Source of the DNA: SM1-73 sp964588305
GTDB lineage: Bacteria > Zixibacteria > MSB-5A5 > SM1-73
Length of the DNA stretch: 64,000 bases
NCBI GenBank assembly: GCA_964588305.1
Contig: CAZPOP010000013.1
Location: 24,090 to 88,089 of the forward strand
Reading direction: 5' to 3'
Shown here: positions 40,646 to 49,289 of the stretch, one piece after another
How positions within the stretch are numbered: position 1 is the stretch's first letter
How the letters are laid out: each line of letters begins with the position of its first letter
Notes under the pieces: generated by a model
Told to the model about the DNA's origin: nothing
The model's database searches: none
Seen by the model: only the letters and a program-made list of their open reading frames with translations
Position numbers and translations under genes: made by a program

Positions 40646-42750
40646 CTGATCACCGCCATCTTCTTGATCACTGTAATATTCTTGGTCTCCACCCGATACA
40701 GGTAGATTCCCGAACCGACGTATTCACCGTCCTCGTTCTTACCATCCCAAAAGAGGAGTTGATCCTTTTCATCTACTCCCCAATGTCCATATCCATATTC
40801 CCCGGAGAGTTTCTTGACCAGTTCTCCGGCCAGGTTGAAAATCCAAATCTCGACATTGGTGCTAGACGAAAGTTCAAACGGAAAAAACGTAGAATCATGC
40901 TCACTTACCACAAAAGGATTAGGGAAATTCTGGCCAATGTCGTCCCGATGCGGTTTTGTCTCCACTGTTATTTGTACTGATGCTTCACCAGTCCCACCGT
41001 GACCATCATCTGCACTGAAAACAATCGTATAAGTGGAATCCAGGTCATCTGCAGTAGCGGTCCAGGTAAAAGTGCCAATCACCGGGGAAGTGCCGACAGG
41101 GCATTCGAAATTCCCGACTCCGGTTTTTACTACGGTTAGGGTGTCCATGTAGTTCGGATCGCTAACTGTGACGCTAAAGGACAGAATCTCATCCACAAAG
41201 GCCGTCTTCTTCAAACGACCTGATATTGTGATCACCGGAGGAACTGATTGTTCTTCATTAAGTGAACTGTCGTGAGCAGCAGAATATGAATAATCGTAAG
41301 CCCCCGCGGCTATGGTGGTAACCGCAGGAATTAGGACTATTTCTTGGTACTCGAACCATCTGTGAATCTGGGGTTTCCCCTTTTGTAGGCTGTCCAAGTC
41401 TGGGCTAAAGATCAAGTTGTAAGAGAGGGTGTCAATAAAACCGACCACCGACAATCTCCAATCTCCGTCATCCTGTCCATCGAAGTCGATCTCCAACCCC
41501 CCCGTGTCCACGGCGGCAGGTGTAAAAACTGCATAATTAGAAGCCAAATTCTCAGGCAGCCGTGGGGGATGGGTAGTGGGAACCGGATACTCACTGTGGC
41601 GCTGAAGGGGATGAACTCCCACTGAAGGAAAAAACCTTCCTTCTTCATAAAATCGACCTTGTATCTTTCTTGCCCCGGTGAAATAGTTCCATACGGTGAA
41701 CTCCCTGAACACCTCCCCGAAGTCGGCTCCCCAACCCTCCAAGCCTTGATCTGTGGCGGACTTGCCTTCTGCAGAGGGCGGGTCAAACACGTTGTTTCCC
41801 GGGACTTCGGCACATTTCTCCCAGATGACTTTTATTATGGAGGTATCAAATCTCTCCGACAAAAACATGGCCCAGACACAACTACCGTAAGGATGGAAGT
41901 CCAATCCAGTTCTGAAGGTTTTGAGAGAAAGCCAGGGCTCGTCGAAGAAAGCATCCAGATAACCCAGATAGTCATTCACATCATCATATACCATCTCTTC
42001 CATCCAAACGGCGGATATCTCCATCCAATAGGGCTTGATGTCCTCATTCTCGATTTCGTACTCCGTGGCATCATAACCCATGTGGATAGCGTGAAAAAAC
42101 TCGTGAGCAAATGTGACCTGTAACCACTCCAGTCGAGTGTGTATCGAAAGATAACCGACATAGTCATTGTCCAAAACGATGTAGCTGGTCGCCGACCCTG
42201 ATGGCAGAGAAACGAAACGCTCTCCAGCGGTGTATCCTAAGTACTGGTGCGACAGGTCAAGCAAATAGACGTCATATTTGCCGTCTCCTCCGTTCTCAAG
42301 TGTGTCAGGATACCAGCCGTCGTCTGGAGGCTGGGCATAGCCCAAAGACTCGATTTCAGTCTCCCAAACATGATCCAACACCTGGCCACACGTGTCCAAC
42401 CAACCTTCACTGAGCACCGCATCATCTCCCTGAGTAACGTAATGAATCCTAAAATGCCCCTCTGGGGTGTCGTATGTATGTTCTTCAAACTCATAAGTTG
42501 GTCTTTGGGTGTACGACTCCAGCATTGCTTCAGTTTTGGCGGAGAATTTGTCCCAGTTATGTCTTATCTCCATAAATAGGGGCGTGGCGCAAACCGGTCT
42601 TTCTACTTCTTCCTCAATCTCCTTTGCCTCAAAAACACTCCTCACCCTTTCGACAATTTCGTTCTCGTAGGCCTCACTCAGCCCAGAATCTTCCGCCTGA
42701 GCATTTTGATAAATGAGGAGAAAAAAGGCTAAGAAGAGAATCCTCTTCAT
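40642..42750 (-). CDS. Secreted metalloprotease-like protein (MXAN_6640 type) with C-terminal sorting tail
   Basis: The protein is 702 residues from the ATG at 42750, chosen because AAAGGAG lies seven bases upstream; a longer frame begins at 42795. It has a signal peptide ending 'YQNAQAE'. The metal site is H216-E-F-F-H220 in 'VTFAHEFFHAIHMGYD', followed by 'YWMEISAVWMEEMVYDDVNDY' with candidate third-ligand glutamates. A cadherin/Ig-like domain ('DEILSFSVTVSDPNY') precedes the C-terminal tail 'IGQNFPNPFVVSEHD ... DGKNEDGEYVGSGIYLYRVETKN', a FlgD-Ig/T9SS-type sorting module. It should be exported and surface-bound. Its substrate is unknown. It is coupled to the ECF-like gene. Confidence 0.78.
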   Translation of the reverse strand: MKRILFLAFFLLIYQNAQAEDSGLSEAYENEIVERVRSVFEAKEIEEEVERPVCATPLFMEIRHNWDKFSAKTEAMLESYTQRPTYEFEEHTYDTPEGHFRIHYVTQGDDAVLSEGWLDTCGQVLDHVWETEIESLGYAQPPDDGWYPDTLENGGDGKYDVYLLDLSHQYLGYTAGERFVSLPSGSATSYIVLDNDYVGYLSIHTRLEWLQVTFAHEFFHAIHMGYDATEYEIENEDIKPYWMEISAVWMEEMVYDDVNDYLGYLDAFFDEPWLSLKTFRTGLDFHPYGSCVWAMFLSERFDTSIIKVIWEKCAEVPGNNVFDPPSAEGKSATDQGLEGWGADFGEVFREFTVWNYFTGARKIQGRFYEEGRFFPSVGVHPLQRHSEYPVPTTHPPRLPENLASNYAVFTPAAVDTGGLEIDFDGQDDGDWRLSVVGFIDTLSYNLIFSPDLDSLQKGKPQIHRWFEYQEIVLIPAVTTIAAGAYDYSYSAAHDSSLNEEQSVPPVITISGRLKKTAFVDEILSFSVTVSDPNYMDTLTVVKTGVGNFECPVGTSPVIGTFTWTATADDLDSTYTIVFSADDGHGGTGEASVQITVETKPHRDDIGQNFPNPFVVSEHDSTFFPFELSSSTNVEIWIFNLAGELVKKLSGEYGYGHWGVDEKDQLLFWDGKNEDGEYVGSGIYLYRVETKNITVIKKMAVIR

Positions 42751-42917
42751 CATCTCACTCCTTTTGAATAGCTTCAAAGCCGACGCGCGGAACAAGTTTG
42801 GCTGCCCTACGATAATTCCTCAACAGACCGAACAGATAGAACCAGTGATCAGGGCGCCGTGGATGGTCGTCTGTCGTCTTTTGTTAGTTATTCGTCATCC
42901 GTCATCAATCATTACTC

Positions 42918-43748
42918 TCAGTAGTTTTCTTCCTTCACCTTTTTCAACATCTCCAGACATCGGTAAGGAACCTTCACCGTACCGATCAATATCTTTCCCT
43001 TTCTTCTCCCGTGACAGTCGGAGCCACCGGTGTAAATCAAACCCAGTTTCTTGGCCAAATTTATATAATGCGTGGTCGCGTTTCGATCGTGTTGGGAATG
43101 GTAGGCCTCGATTCCGTCCAGACCCATCTCCACAAAATCATAGATGGCCTGTTGTGACCTGGAGGTTCCCGGGTGGGCGAAGACCGCCACTCCCCGCACC
43201 AGATGAATCAGATCGATGGCCTCCTGGGGGGCTAAGTATGTCTTGGCTACGTATGCCGGGGCATGGTAGCCCAGATATCTGGCGAAAGCCTCGTCGTAGG
43301 TATGCACAAATTCCTCCTTGAGCAAAGCGTCCGCCAGATGAGGCCTGCCCACCGAGCCATCTCCCGCAATGGCTTTCACCGTATCCAATCTCAAGTCTAT
43401 TCCCAGCTCGTTCAGTTTTTCGACCATCTTCTCCCCGCGCACAAACCTTTCGTCCCTGAAGCTATTGATCTTCTTCTGAAATTCCGGATTCTCATAATCG
43501 ATGAGATAGGCCAAAAGGTGAAAATCGTCTCCTTTGTAAGCCACGGAAAGCTCTACGCCGGACACCAACTCAATTCCCAACTCCAAAGCTTTCTCTTTAG
43601 CTTCCACGAAACCGCCGATGGCATCATGGTCAGTGATGGACATGGCAGAAAGCCGGCACTCCTTGGCGATCTTTACGACCTCTTCAGGGCTTAGCAGGCC
43701 ATCCGAAGCGTTCGTATGTATGTGTAAATCGATCCACTTTTTTTGCAT
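42918..43748 (-). CDS. PHP-domain phosphoesterase
   Basis: The 276-residue protein is of the YciV/RNase AM type. The metal-binding motifs of the PHP fold are all present: 'DLHIHTNASDG', 'SITDHDAIGG', 'SGVELS', 'FAHPGTSRS' and 'YTGGSDCHG'. Homologues hydrolyse 3',5'-nucleotide bisphosphates (pAp) or trim the 5' ends of rRNA. It is cytoplasmic. It starts five bases after the formimidoyltransferase-cyclodeaminase stop and should be co-transcribed with it. Confidence 0.9.
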   Translation of the reverse strand: MQKKWIDLHIHTNASDGLLSPEEVVKIAKECRLSAMSITDHDAIGGFVEAKEKALELGIELVSGVELSVAYKGDDFHLLAYLIDYENPEFQKKINSFRDERFVRGEKMVEKLNELGIDLRLDTVKAIAGDGSVGRPHLADALLKEEFVHTYDEAFARYLGYHAPAYVAKTYLAPQEAIDLIHLVRGVAVFAHPGTSRSQQAIYDFVEMGLDGIEAYHSQHDRNATTHYINLAKKLGLIYTGGSDCHGRRKGKILIGTVKVPYRCLEMLKKVKEENY

Positions 43749-43753
43749 TCGGC

Positions 43754-45073
43754 CTACCCGGGTTGCTCCAGCTTTTCTTCAACCACTTTTTCGATCTCGC
43801 CTGCCAGACCCAAAACCTCTCGCTTAAGATTCTCTGCCTTTTGTCGGTGGCTGGCCACAAAATCCTGATCTTGAATGGAATTGAGATTTATCCTCACGTT
43901 TAAATAAGCCCCTTCCGCCGCAGCTCTTGCCATCAGTGACGATACGCCTGCATCCGAGATCATATTTGGATTACCTTTTTCCACCACCACCCTTATTATT
44001 CCCAACGCCTCCAAAGCCTTTTCCATGACCTGAAACGGAACACCGATGGCTCCCTTGGTTGCCTCTTCAACTGCTTCGTCCCGTTTCTTCTTCTCCTCGT
44101 CGGTATATTTGGGAAGCTTGAAAGCATCCATGACTCTGTCGAAACTCTCCGCATCTTTGATTATAAACTCCTGCATCTGCTTTCGGATGGTTTCCGCTTT
44201 TTCCAGAACCTGTTTTAACTCGTCTTGAACATCTTTGAATCTCTTCTTTCCTATGGTCAGTCGGCATACCATGGAAGACAGCGCTGATGCTAAGGCTCCA
44301 GCCGCAGCCGATACGCTCCCCCCTCCCGGTGCTGGTGAAGATGAGGCCACCTGGTCGATGAATCCCTCCAAACCTTCTTTTTCTCCTCCCGCAAAGGTCA
44401 TCAGCTTGCTCTCTAACACCTGTTCCTTTTTGAAGTTCTCCAGCTTGAGATAATAGTCGGCAACGTCTAAGAGTGCGTCCTGGGGAGTCAAGCCCACGAT
44501 CTCGCTTGAGATTATGGGAACCCCATATCTTTCGGCTTCCGCCTTTATCATCTCAAAAACGCGGAAGATCGGGGTNNNNNNNNNNNNNNNNNNNNNNNNN
44601 NNNNNNNNNNNNNNNNNNNNNNNNNNNNNNNNNNNNNNNNNNNNNNNNNNNNNNNNNNNNNNNNNNNNNNNNNNNGGTCTTTTGGCAGCGTTTTCATAAA
44701 GATAAATGGGAATCTGAAGTTTTTCCGCCACCTCTTTGGCCAACTGCTCCGCCAGTACCACGCAGTCCTGCGTGGTCACTCCCGAGATGGGAATAAACGG
44801 AACCACGTCGGTTGCCCCCATGCGGGGATGCTCGCCCGTGTGTTTGTTGATGTCGATCAGCTCGGTGGCTTTGGAGATGGCTTTGAAAGCCGCAAGCTTA
44901 ACCTCTTCCAGACCACCCACAAAGGTGACCACGGCCCGGTTGTGATCGGCATCCATCTCCTTGTCTAAGAGAAGTACTCCCGGCACCGATTTGATCTCGT
45001 TTGTGATTGCCTCGATGACCTCCGGTCTTCTTCCCTCCGAGAAGTTGGGAACACACTCCACAATCTTTGCCAT
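43754..45073 (-). CDS. ftcD: Glutamate formimidoyltransferase / formimidoyl-THF cyclodeaminase fusion, interrupted by an assembly gap
   Basis: The N-terminal part ('IVECVPNFSEGRRPEVIEAI', 'DADHNRAVVTFVGG', 'HTGEHPRMGATDVVPFIPI') is the formiminotransferase that moves a formimino group from N-formiminoglutamate to tetrahydrofolate in histidine breakdown. The C-terminal part ('ASSSPAPGGGSVSAAAGALASALSSMVCRLTIGKK') is the cyclodeaminase that yields 5,10-methenyl-THF. The 100 N at 44576-44675 lie in the transferase domain. From the usual spacing of 'IYLYENAA' and 'SEIVGLTPQDALLD', roughly 110-120 residues should lie there, not 33, so the N-run is probably a placeholder. No hut genes are nearby. 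Confidence 0.88.
   Translation of the reverse strand: MAKIVECVPNFSEGRRPEVIEAITNEIKSVPGVLLLDKEMDADHNRAVVTFVGGLEEVKLAAFKAISKATELIDINKHTGEHPRMGATDVVPFIPISGVTTQDCVVLAEQLAKEVAEKLQIPIYLYENAAKRXXXXXXXXXXXXXXXXXXXXXXXXXXXXXXXXXXTPIFRVFEMIKAEAERYGVPIISSEIVGLTPQDALLDVADYYLKLENFKKEQVLESKLMTFAGGEKEGLEGFIDQVASSSPAPGGGSVSAAAGALASALSSMVCRLTIGKKRFKDVQDELKQVLEKAETIRKQMQEFIIKDAESFDRVMDAFKLPKYTDEEKKKRDEAVEEATKGAIGVPFQVMEKALEALGIIRVVVEKGNPNMISDAGVSSLMARAAAEGAYLNVRINLNSIQDQDFVASHRQKAENLKREVLGLAGEIEKVVEEKLEQPG
44576..44675. other. Assembly gap (100 N) inside ftcD
   Basis: Exactly 100 N, the conventional size for a gap of unknown length. The true missing sequence is probably longer (see the ftcD entry). Confidence 0.99.
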
Positions 45074-45098
45074 TTTTTGTCCTTCCCAAAAGATTTTC

Positions 45099-45160
45099 GT
45101 AGGGACAGCCCTCGTGGCTGTCCTCGACTAAATCAGGACAGGGACCAGCCCCGTCCCTAC
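45099..45160. repeat. Nested double-hairpin repeat upstream of ftcD
   Basis: The outer stem GTAGGGAC (45099-45106) / GTCCCTAC (45153-45160) encloses GGACAGCC..GGCTGTCC and an imperfect GGAC.GGG...CCC.GTCC hairpin. The design is the same as at 1359-1410. Confidence 0.75.
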
Positions 45161-45268
45161 ATAAAACTCTGAGAATTCAGGAACACATTCAACCATCTCT
45201 GCCATGTCTTATCCTCTTAAGATTTCGTTATAGCAGGCTAATTATCTTCGTTAACCAATTTATTAGGT

Positions 45269-45331
45269 TTCCTCTCCCTCGGCAGTGTACCATACGGTAC
45301 ACCCTTAGGGGAAAGGTTAGGGTGAGGAAAT
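45269..45331. repeat. CCTCTCCCT...AGGGTGAGG inverted repeat with inner hairpin
   Basis: An imperfect outer stem (TTTCCTCTCCCT / AGGGTGAGGAAA) surrounds a perfect hairpin GTGTACC-ATAC-GGTACAC (45285-45302). Confidence 0.6.
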
Positions 45332-45438
45332 GCAAGCGCAATCCTTGCTCTCCTTTTGATTCTCATCGCCTCATGCTGTTATCCGTTTAATCTGTTTAAT
45401 CCGTTCACGGTGAATCCGTTTCCTTCGACCCTGAGGTC

Positions 45439-46419
45439 TCAGGACCGAAGGGCAGGATGAATCCGTTGAAGGTGTTGACCCATTGCCTTCAGCGCCCAAG
45501 CCAACAGGGGAAGCATGATCTCATGATGCCCGCTGAAGGAAAATCCCTGCCCCGTTTTTTGGGTAGGTCTTGAGACCACGTTGAGGTTGGGGCGGTAATG
45601 CTGAATCATATCGAAATTAGCGGTAGCGAAATTTCCGACTCGCCCTTTTATGTTTCGAGCCACAGAAAGTGCTTTTAAGAAGACTTCAGGCAAAATTACG
45701 GCTGACCCGAAATGCAGAACCACTCCCCCATTATTCAATTTAGATACTTGATCGGCCAATATCCTGAAATCAGCGTGTGTTGCCGCTCCTGTGGACGAGG
45801 GATCAAAATTCGGATGCTGATGCACGATGTCGGTTCCAAAAGCCACATGCACGGTCAGGGGAATTCTCAATTTAAAGGCATTTGCCAGAAGACTATGTTT
45901 TCGGTATTTGGCCTTGAGTTCCCAAATTCTTTTGCCGATAGCCTCTCCCAGACCGATATTCTCTTTTTGAGCGAAGGCGGAAATCTGATTGAAAATCTCT
46001 GCTGTCTCTTTGGCCATGCCGAAGGACCCATCTTGGATGCTTCTTTCCACCTCCTCGGAGGTCTTTCCCCACCATGCGATCTCAAGGTCGTGAATCGCCC
46101 CGGCTCCGTTGGTCGCCAGAAGGGAGATAAAACCATTCCGCATCAGGTCGATCAATACCGGAGAAAGCCCGCATTTAATCACGTGAGCACCAAACATGAA
46201 GATGATCGGCTTTCCAGTCCGTTTAGCTTTGACCAAAGAATTCAATAATCTCTTGAAATCATCGGCTCTCAAGCATTTTGGGAGATTCTCCAGGAAATCC
46301 AAAACATCATCTTCATAGCCCAGAGGCTTCCCAAGATTCTTAATCTGGGTCTTACTGGGTCGTTTCTTTATCGAATATGTTCTCAGCTTTTTTAAATCCA
46401 TCCTGCGGTACTCTTTCAT
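45439..46419 (-). CDS. Deoxyhypusine-synthase-like protein
   Basis: The 326-residue cytoplasmic protein has a Rossmann-like core: 'KPIIFMFGAHVIKCGLSPVLIDLMRNGFISLLATNGAGAIHDLEIAWWGKTSEEVERSIQDGSFGMAKETAE', quoted approximately. Later 'PLTVHVAFGTDIVHQHPNFD' and 'GGVVLHFGSAVILPEVFLKAL' follow. The 'ATNGAGAIHDLE' motif recalls the NAD site of deoxyhypusine synthase, but bacteria lack eIF5A, so a related aminobutyl transfer or another NAD-dependent reaction is more likely. The assignment is tentative. The ATG at 46419 was chosen over a GTG two codons earlier; neither has a clear ribosome binding site. It is about 40 bases after the DUF3108 gene. Confidence 0.55.
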   Translation of the reverse strand: MKEYRRMDLKKLRTYSIKKRPSKTQIKNLGKPLGYEDDVLDFLENLPKCLRADDFKRLLNSLVKAKRTGKPIIFMFGAHVIKCGLSPVLIDLMRNGFISLLATNGAGAIHDLEIAWWGKTSEEVERSIQDGSFGMAKETAEIFNQISAFAQKENIGLGEAIGKRIWELKAKYRKHSLLANAFKLRIPLTVHVAFGTDIVHQHPNFDPSSTGAATHADFRILADQVSKLNNGGVVLHFGSAVILPEVFLKALSVARNIKGRVGNFATANFDMIQHYRPNLNVVSRPTQKTGQGFSFSGHHEIMLPLLAWALKAMGQHLQRIHPALRS

Positions 46420-46457
46420 GGCCACGCTTTCGATTGATCTGCCAAAAGATTAAGAAC

Positions 46458-47423
46458 TTAGTGCTTACCCACTTCGCCCAACTTGTAACCTGTCAATTCC
46501 GTGGAGATGGACCCGATCACCACCTTGCTTTTCATCAAAACAGGCATTCTCACCTCGTCATCGGTCAGCCACACGGTCAACTTCCCTTTGTGCTTGAAAA
46601 TCCCGGACGCCTTCAGTATGGGCTCCACCACCACACAATCGAAGGTCCCGGCAGGTACCTCTATCTTCTCTTTTCTCAGTACCTTCACCTCGAGAGGATA
46701 ATTCTTCTTATCAGTATGATTATCAACAGAAACGGACCGTCCCACTTTGAGATCTTGAGTTCTTACGTAATAAAACGCTGAGAGAACGTCCTGAACGTAT
46801 TCCGGCACCGAAAATGTGTCCTGACCGTCGTTGTAAAGGGCCAGGTGATTTTCCTGGTCAAAGATCATGGAGACGTCTGCCTTGAATTTCCCTTCCCTCA
46901 GGTGTTTATCGTAACGATGAGAATAGAGCTCGTGAACGTCCATAAAGGATTCCACCCGGTCATCCACTTTGAAGAAGGCCGAAAAGAACTTGTTCGATTT
47001 GGCGGTGGAGACGACATGATAGCATTTCCGTCCGTTGAATCTCACGATCTCAGGTATCTCCATGACTGCTGTGCCCGCTTTGATTATCCCGTATCCTACG
47101 GAGAATTCAAGCCTCTCCCCGACACCAAAGGCCTGATTGGTGACGACCCTCTTCAACTTCTCCTTCTTGAGCTGGGACAACTTTGTCTCTCTCTTGGGTG
47201 GCTCTGGTGGAATCTCAATTCCACCTTCAGCCAGCGTGTCCGAAGCCGCTTTGCCTGAATCGGAAGAAGTCTTGCTGTCGGCTGTTGACTCCGCCAAAAC
47301 CCGGCCTTCATCTGAACCTTGTGCCGGTTTATCACACAAGAGAAACGAAGCTGTCAAGATGATTAGAAATAGGATGGTTTCTAATGAGATCGGATACGAG
47401 ATTTCGTGTTTCATCGACGACAT
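46458..47423 (-). CDS. DUF3108 domain secreted protein
   Basis: The 321-residue protein has an N-terminal hydrophobic export signal (about residues 14-30, 'LETILFLIILTASFLLC') and a Ser/Glu-rich low-complexity linker. The DUF3108 beta-barrel-like domain then runs from 'FGVGERLEFSVGYGIIKAGTAVMEI', through 'YHVVSTAKSNKFFSAFFKVDDRVESFMD', to 'VWLTDDEVRMPVLMKSKVVIGSISTELTGYK'. Members are periplasmic and of unknown function, sometimes linked to envelope lipid or polysaccharide genes. It follows the LMW phosphatase gene closely on the same strand, suggesting one operon. Confidence 0.85.
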   Translation of the reverse strand: MSSMKHEISYPISLETILFLIILTASFLLCDKPAQGSDEGRVLAESTADSKTSSDSGKAASDTLAEGGIEIPPEPPKRETKLSQLKKEKLKRVVTNQAFGVGERLEFSVGYGIIKAGTAVMEIPEIVRFNGRKCYHVVSTAKSNKFFSAFFKVDDRVESFMDVHELYSHRYDKHLREGKFKADVSMIFDQENHLALYNDGQDTFSVPEYVQDVLSAFYYVRTQDLKVGRSVSVDNHTDKKNYPLEVKVLRKEKIEVPAGTFDCVVVEPILKASGIFKHKGKLTVWLTDDEVRMPVLMKSKVVIGSISTELTGYKLGEVGKH

Positions 47424-47447
47424 CAGGAATGCTTTTTCAGATTCTTC

Positions 47448-47978
47448 TCACCCGGCCAGACTGATTAACTCCTGGAATACTCTTCCTATTTCTTCTTCCA
47501 GCTCCATGAAGCACCGATTATAATCATCAATGCTCCCCCCGATCGGATCCTTGATATACAGGACGCCAGGGCCTTCATCTTTATTTGATGAAGGGGGGGC
47601 TTCCCGAATTTTGTGACTTGAAGGAGAAAAGGCTTTGAGAAGGTGAGCCCTATCCAGTGCACTCTTGTCGATTCTCCCGACGTACTCTAAATGTTCATCC
47701 GACATGGCCAAAATTAAGTCTGCCTTTTTCAGAATCCGTTTACTCAGTTGCCGTGATCTGTGTTGGCTTAGATCCACGTTACGTGTCTTACAGACTTCCA
47801 TGGCGAATATAGTGGCAGGAACTCCACTAAGGGTCGAAATGCCGACTGAACTGACCTCGAAATTGTCAACTTCGTTTTCTTGCAGCATCTTTTTCAGGAT
47901 GCCTTCCGCCATGGGGCTGCGGCAGCTGTTGCCCGTGCAGACGAATAGAACTCTGAACTTGTTTTTATCTCTCTCCAT
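47448..47978 (-). CDS. Low-molecular-weight protein-tyrosine-phosphatase family protein
   Basis: The 176-residue protein has the phosphate loop C14-T-G-N-S-C-R20-S at the N-terminus ('VLFVCTGNSCRSPMAEGIL') and a C-terminal acid in 'IKDPIGGSIDDYNRCF', the LMW-PTP arrangement. Family members dephosphorylate tyrosine or arginine of proteins (Wzb, YwlE); some are arsenate reductases. The extra Cys19 in the loop occurs in YwlE-like enzymes. The substrate is undetermined. Confidence 0.9.
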   Translation of the reverse strand: MERDKNKFRVLFVCTGNSCRSPMAEGILKKMLQENEVDNFEVSSVGISTLSGVPATIFAMEVCKTRNVDLSQHRSRQLSKRILKKADLILAMSDEHLEYVGRIDKSALDRAHLLKAFSPSSHKIREAPPSSNKDEGPGVLYIKDPIGGSIDDYNRCFMELEEEIGRVFQELISLAG

Positions 47979-48207
47979 GTCGAATATCCCTCTGGGTTTC
48001 GCTTCTCAACAAAAGAACGAAAAACCACAGGCCAAAGGCCGAAAAGCTCTGTCCCCCAAAACTTCGTTGCACCGGGACTGCCTGTCTTTTAACCGACTGG
48101 GATTAAGGCCGTTTAAGAATCAAGAAACTTCAGGTCTTTGACCGTAGTCTTGCGTTTTGATCTTTGAATTTTGCATTTTTTTTAAAAGACCCGACGTCGT
48201 CTTTCTG

Positions 48208-49149
48208 TCAGGCCATGGTGGTAACAGAGCTTCTTATCCCCTCCATCAGTTTTTCACACAATCGTGTTTTTCGGATGCAATTGGGAATATCCCGGGGTGA
48301 AAGAAACCCCTCATTGGTGATCACCTCCTGACAGTAAGAAAGGGGGATCTCTTCAAAACATGGATTTTCCACCTTCACGTTCAGAAGCTCAGAATCCAAA
48401 ACCTGTTCGGGGTCACCCGACACCATTGGTTCGAGCCGCCATCCGCTGGAAATGAATTTGCTTCTCTCACAGGCGAGGTAAAGGGGGATATCATGTTCCT
48501 TGGAAAGGAGGCAAACATACTTGGTTCCCACCTTATTAACGAAGGTGGCCTCTGAGATAGAATCGGCTCCCACCAGGAACAAAGCCGCCTCCTGGGCAAA
48601 AACACCCAGGGCCGCATCCGTTATCAAAGTCACCGGTATTGCCGCATTCCCCAAGAATTTCGCCAGAAGCCGGCCCTCAAACATGGGTCTGGATTCGCAG
48701 ACTATAACCTCGAATTCCTTCCCCTCCTCCTTGGCTTCTTTCAAGATGGACAATATCGAGCCCGAGGAGCTATGGGTCACGACCTTTGAACCATCCTTAA
48801 TCAAGACTTTTCCGTTTTCGGCGATCCTTTGCACAGAGTTCAAGGAATTGTGGTAAAACCCTTCCGCCTTTTCCTTGGTGAACTCACGAAGCTCGTCCGT
48901 GGAGAGGGTAGGCAGGAGTTCCTCTGCATTATACAAGATGGAATTGGCCAAGTTGAAAACCGAAGCCATATGGGGTTGAGCCAGGACCAACTCGACTCCC
49001 AATTTCAGCAGCTTATCGAAATACTCCTCCCCGGATGTGGCCTTGACCCCCTGGGAGAAGACGACGAAGACCGAGCAGGCCTTGCGAGAAATCTCAGATG
49101 CTCCGGACACGCGATCCTTTTTTATCTCCTCTACTAAATTGGCATGCAT
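48208..49149 (-). CDS. eIF-2B/ribose-1,5-bisphosphate isomerase-like protein
   Basis: The 313-residue protein of the eIF2B-alpha/beta/delta family has 'VLIKDGSKVVTHSSSGSILSILKEAKEEGKEFEVIVCESRPMFEGRLLAKFL', then 'PVTLITDAALGVFAQEAALFLVGADSISEATFVNKVGTKYVCLLSKEHDIPLYLACERSKF' (both quoted from the longer run). In archaea and bacteria such proteins are ribose-1,5-bisphosphate or methylthioribose-1-phosphate isomerases. The N-terminal half is helical. The start at 49149 was chosen because GGGGGAAG lies five bases before it; an ATG at 49173 lacks a ribosome binding site. No RuBisCO or AMP phosphorylase gene is in the window. Confidence 0.8.
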   Translation of the reverse strand: MHANLVEEIKKDRVSGASEISRKACSVFVVFSQGVKATSGEEYFDKLLKLGVELVLAQPHMASVFNLANSILYNAEELLPTLSTDELREFTKEKAEGFYHNSLNSVQRIAENGKVLIKDGSKVVTHSSSGSILSILKEAKEEGKEFEVIVCESRPMFEGRLLAKFLGNAAIPVTLITDAALGVFAQEAALFLVGADSISEATFVNKVGTKYVCLLSKEHDIPLYLACERSKFISSGWRLEPMVSGDPEQVLDSELLNVKVENPCFEEIPLSYCQEVITNEGFLSPRDIPNCIRKTRLCEKLMEGIRSSVTTMA

Positions 49150-49289
49150 ATTATCTTCCCCCACGGTGAGCATACTTATGTCATCACAGAAACTTGTTCC
49201 GGAGAATCCTCCTCAGGCTCACATTTGATCTGAACATCTAGATACTCCCAAAACTGCCCGGGACACAATGCCGATGTGCGGCAACTCCG

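Larger units (their letters stand above)
45074..45418. other. Intergenic region upstream of ftcD, rich in repeats
   Basis: No gene is seen. The stretch contains two inverted-repeat elements (45099-45160 and 45269-45331) and 'TTTAATCCGTT' iterons (from about 45375) that continue across the end of the next gene. Confidence 0.6.

Noticed and set aside
42237..42579. Overlapping frames opposite the metalloprotease-like gene
   Set aside because: Antisense shadows of a clearly coding gene with a signal peptide and catalytic motif.
45269..45331. GTGTACC-ATAC-GGTACAC as a regulator operator
   Set aside because: It lies inside a larger imperfect inverted repeat of the type scattered through the window, so a repeat element explains it better.
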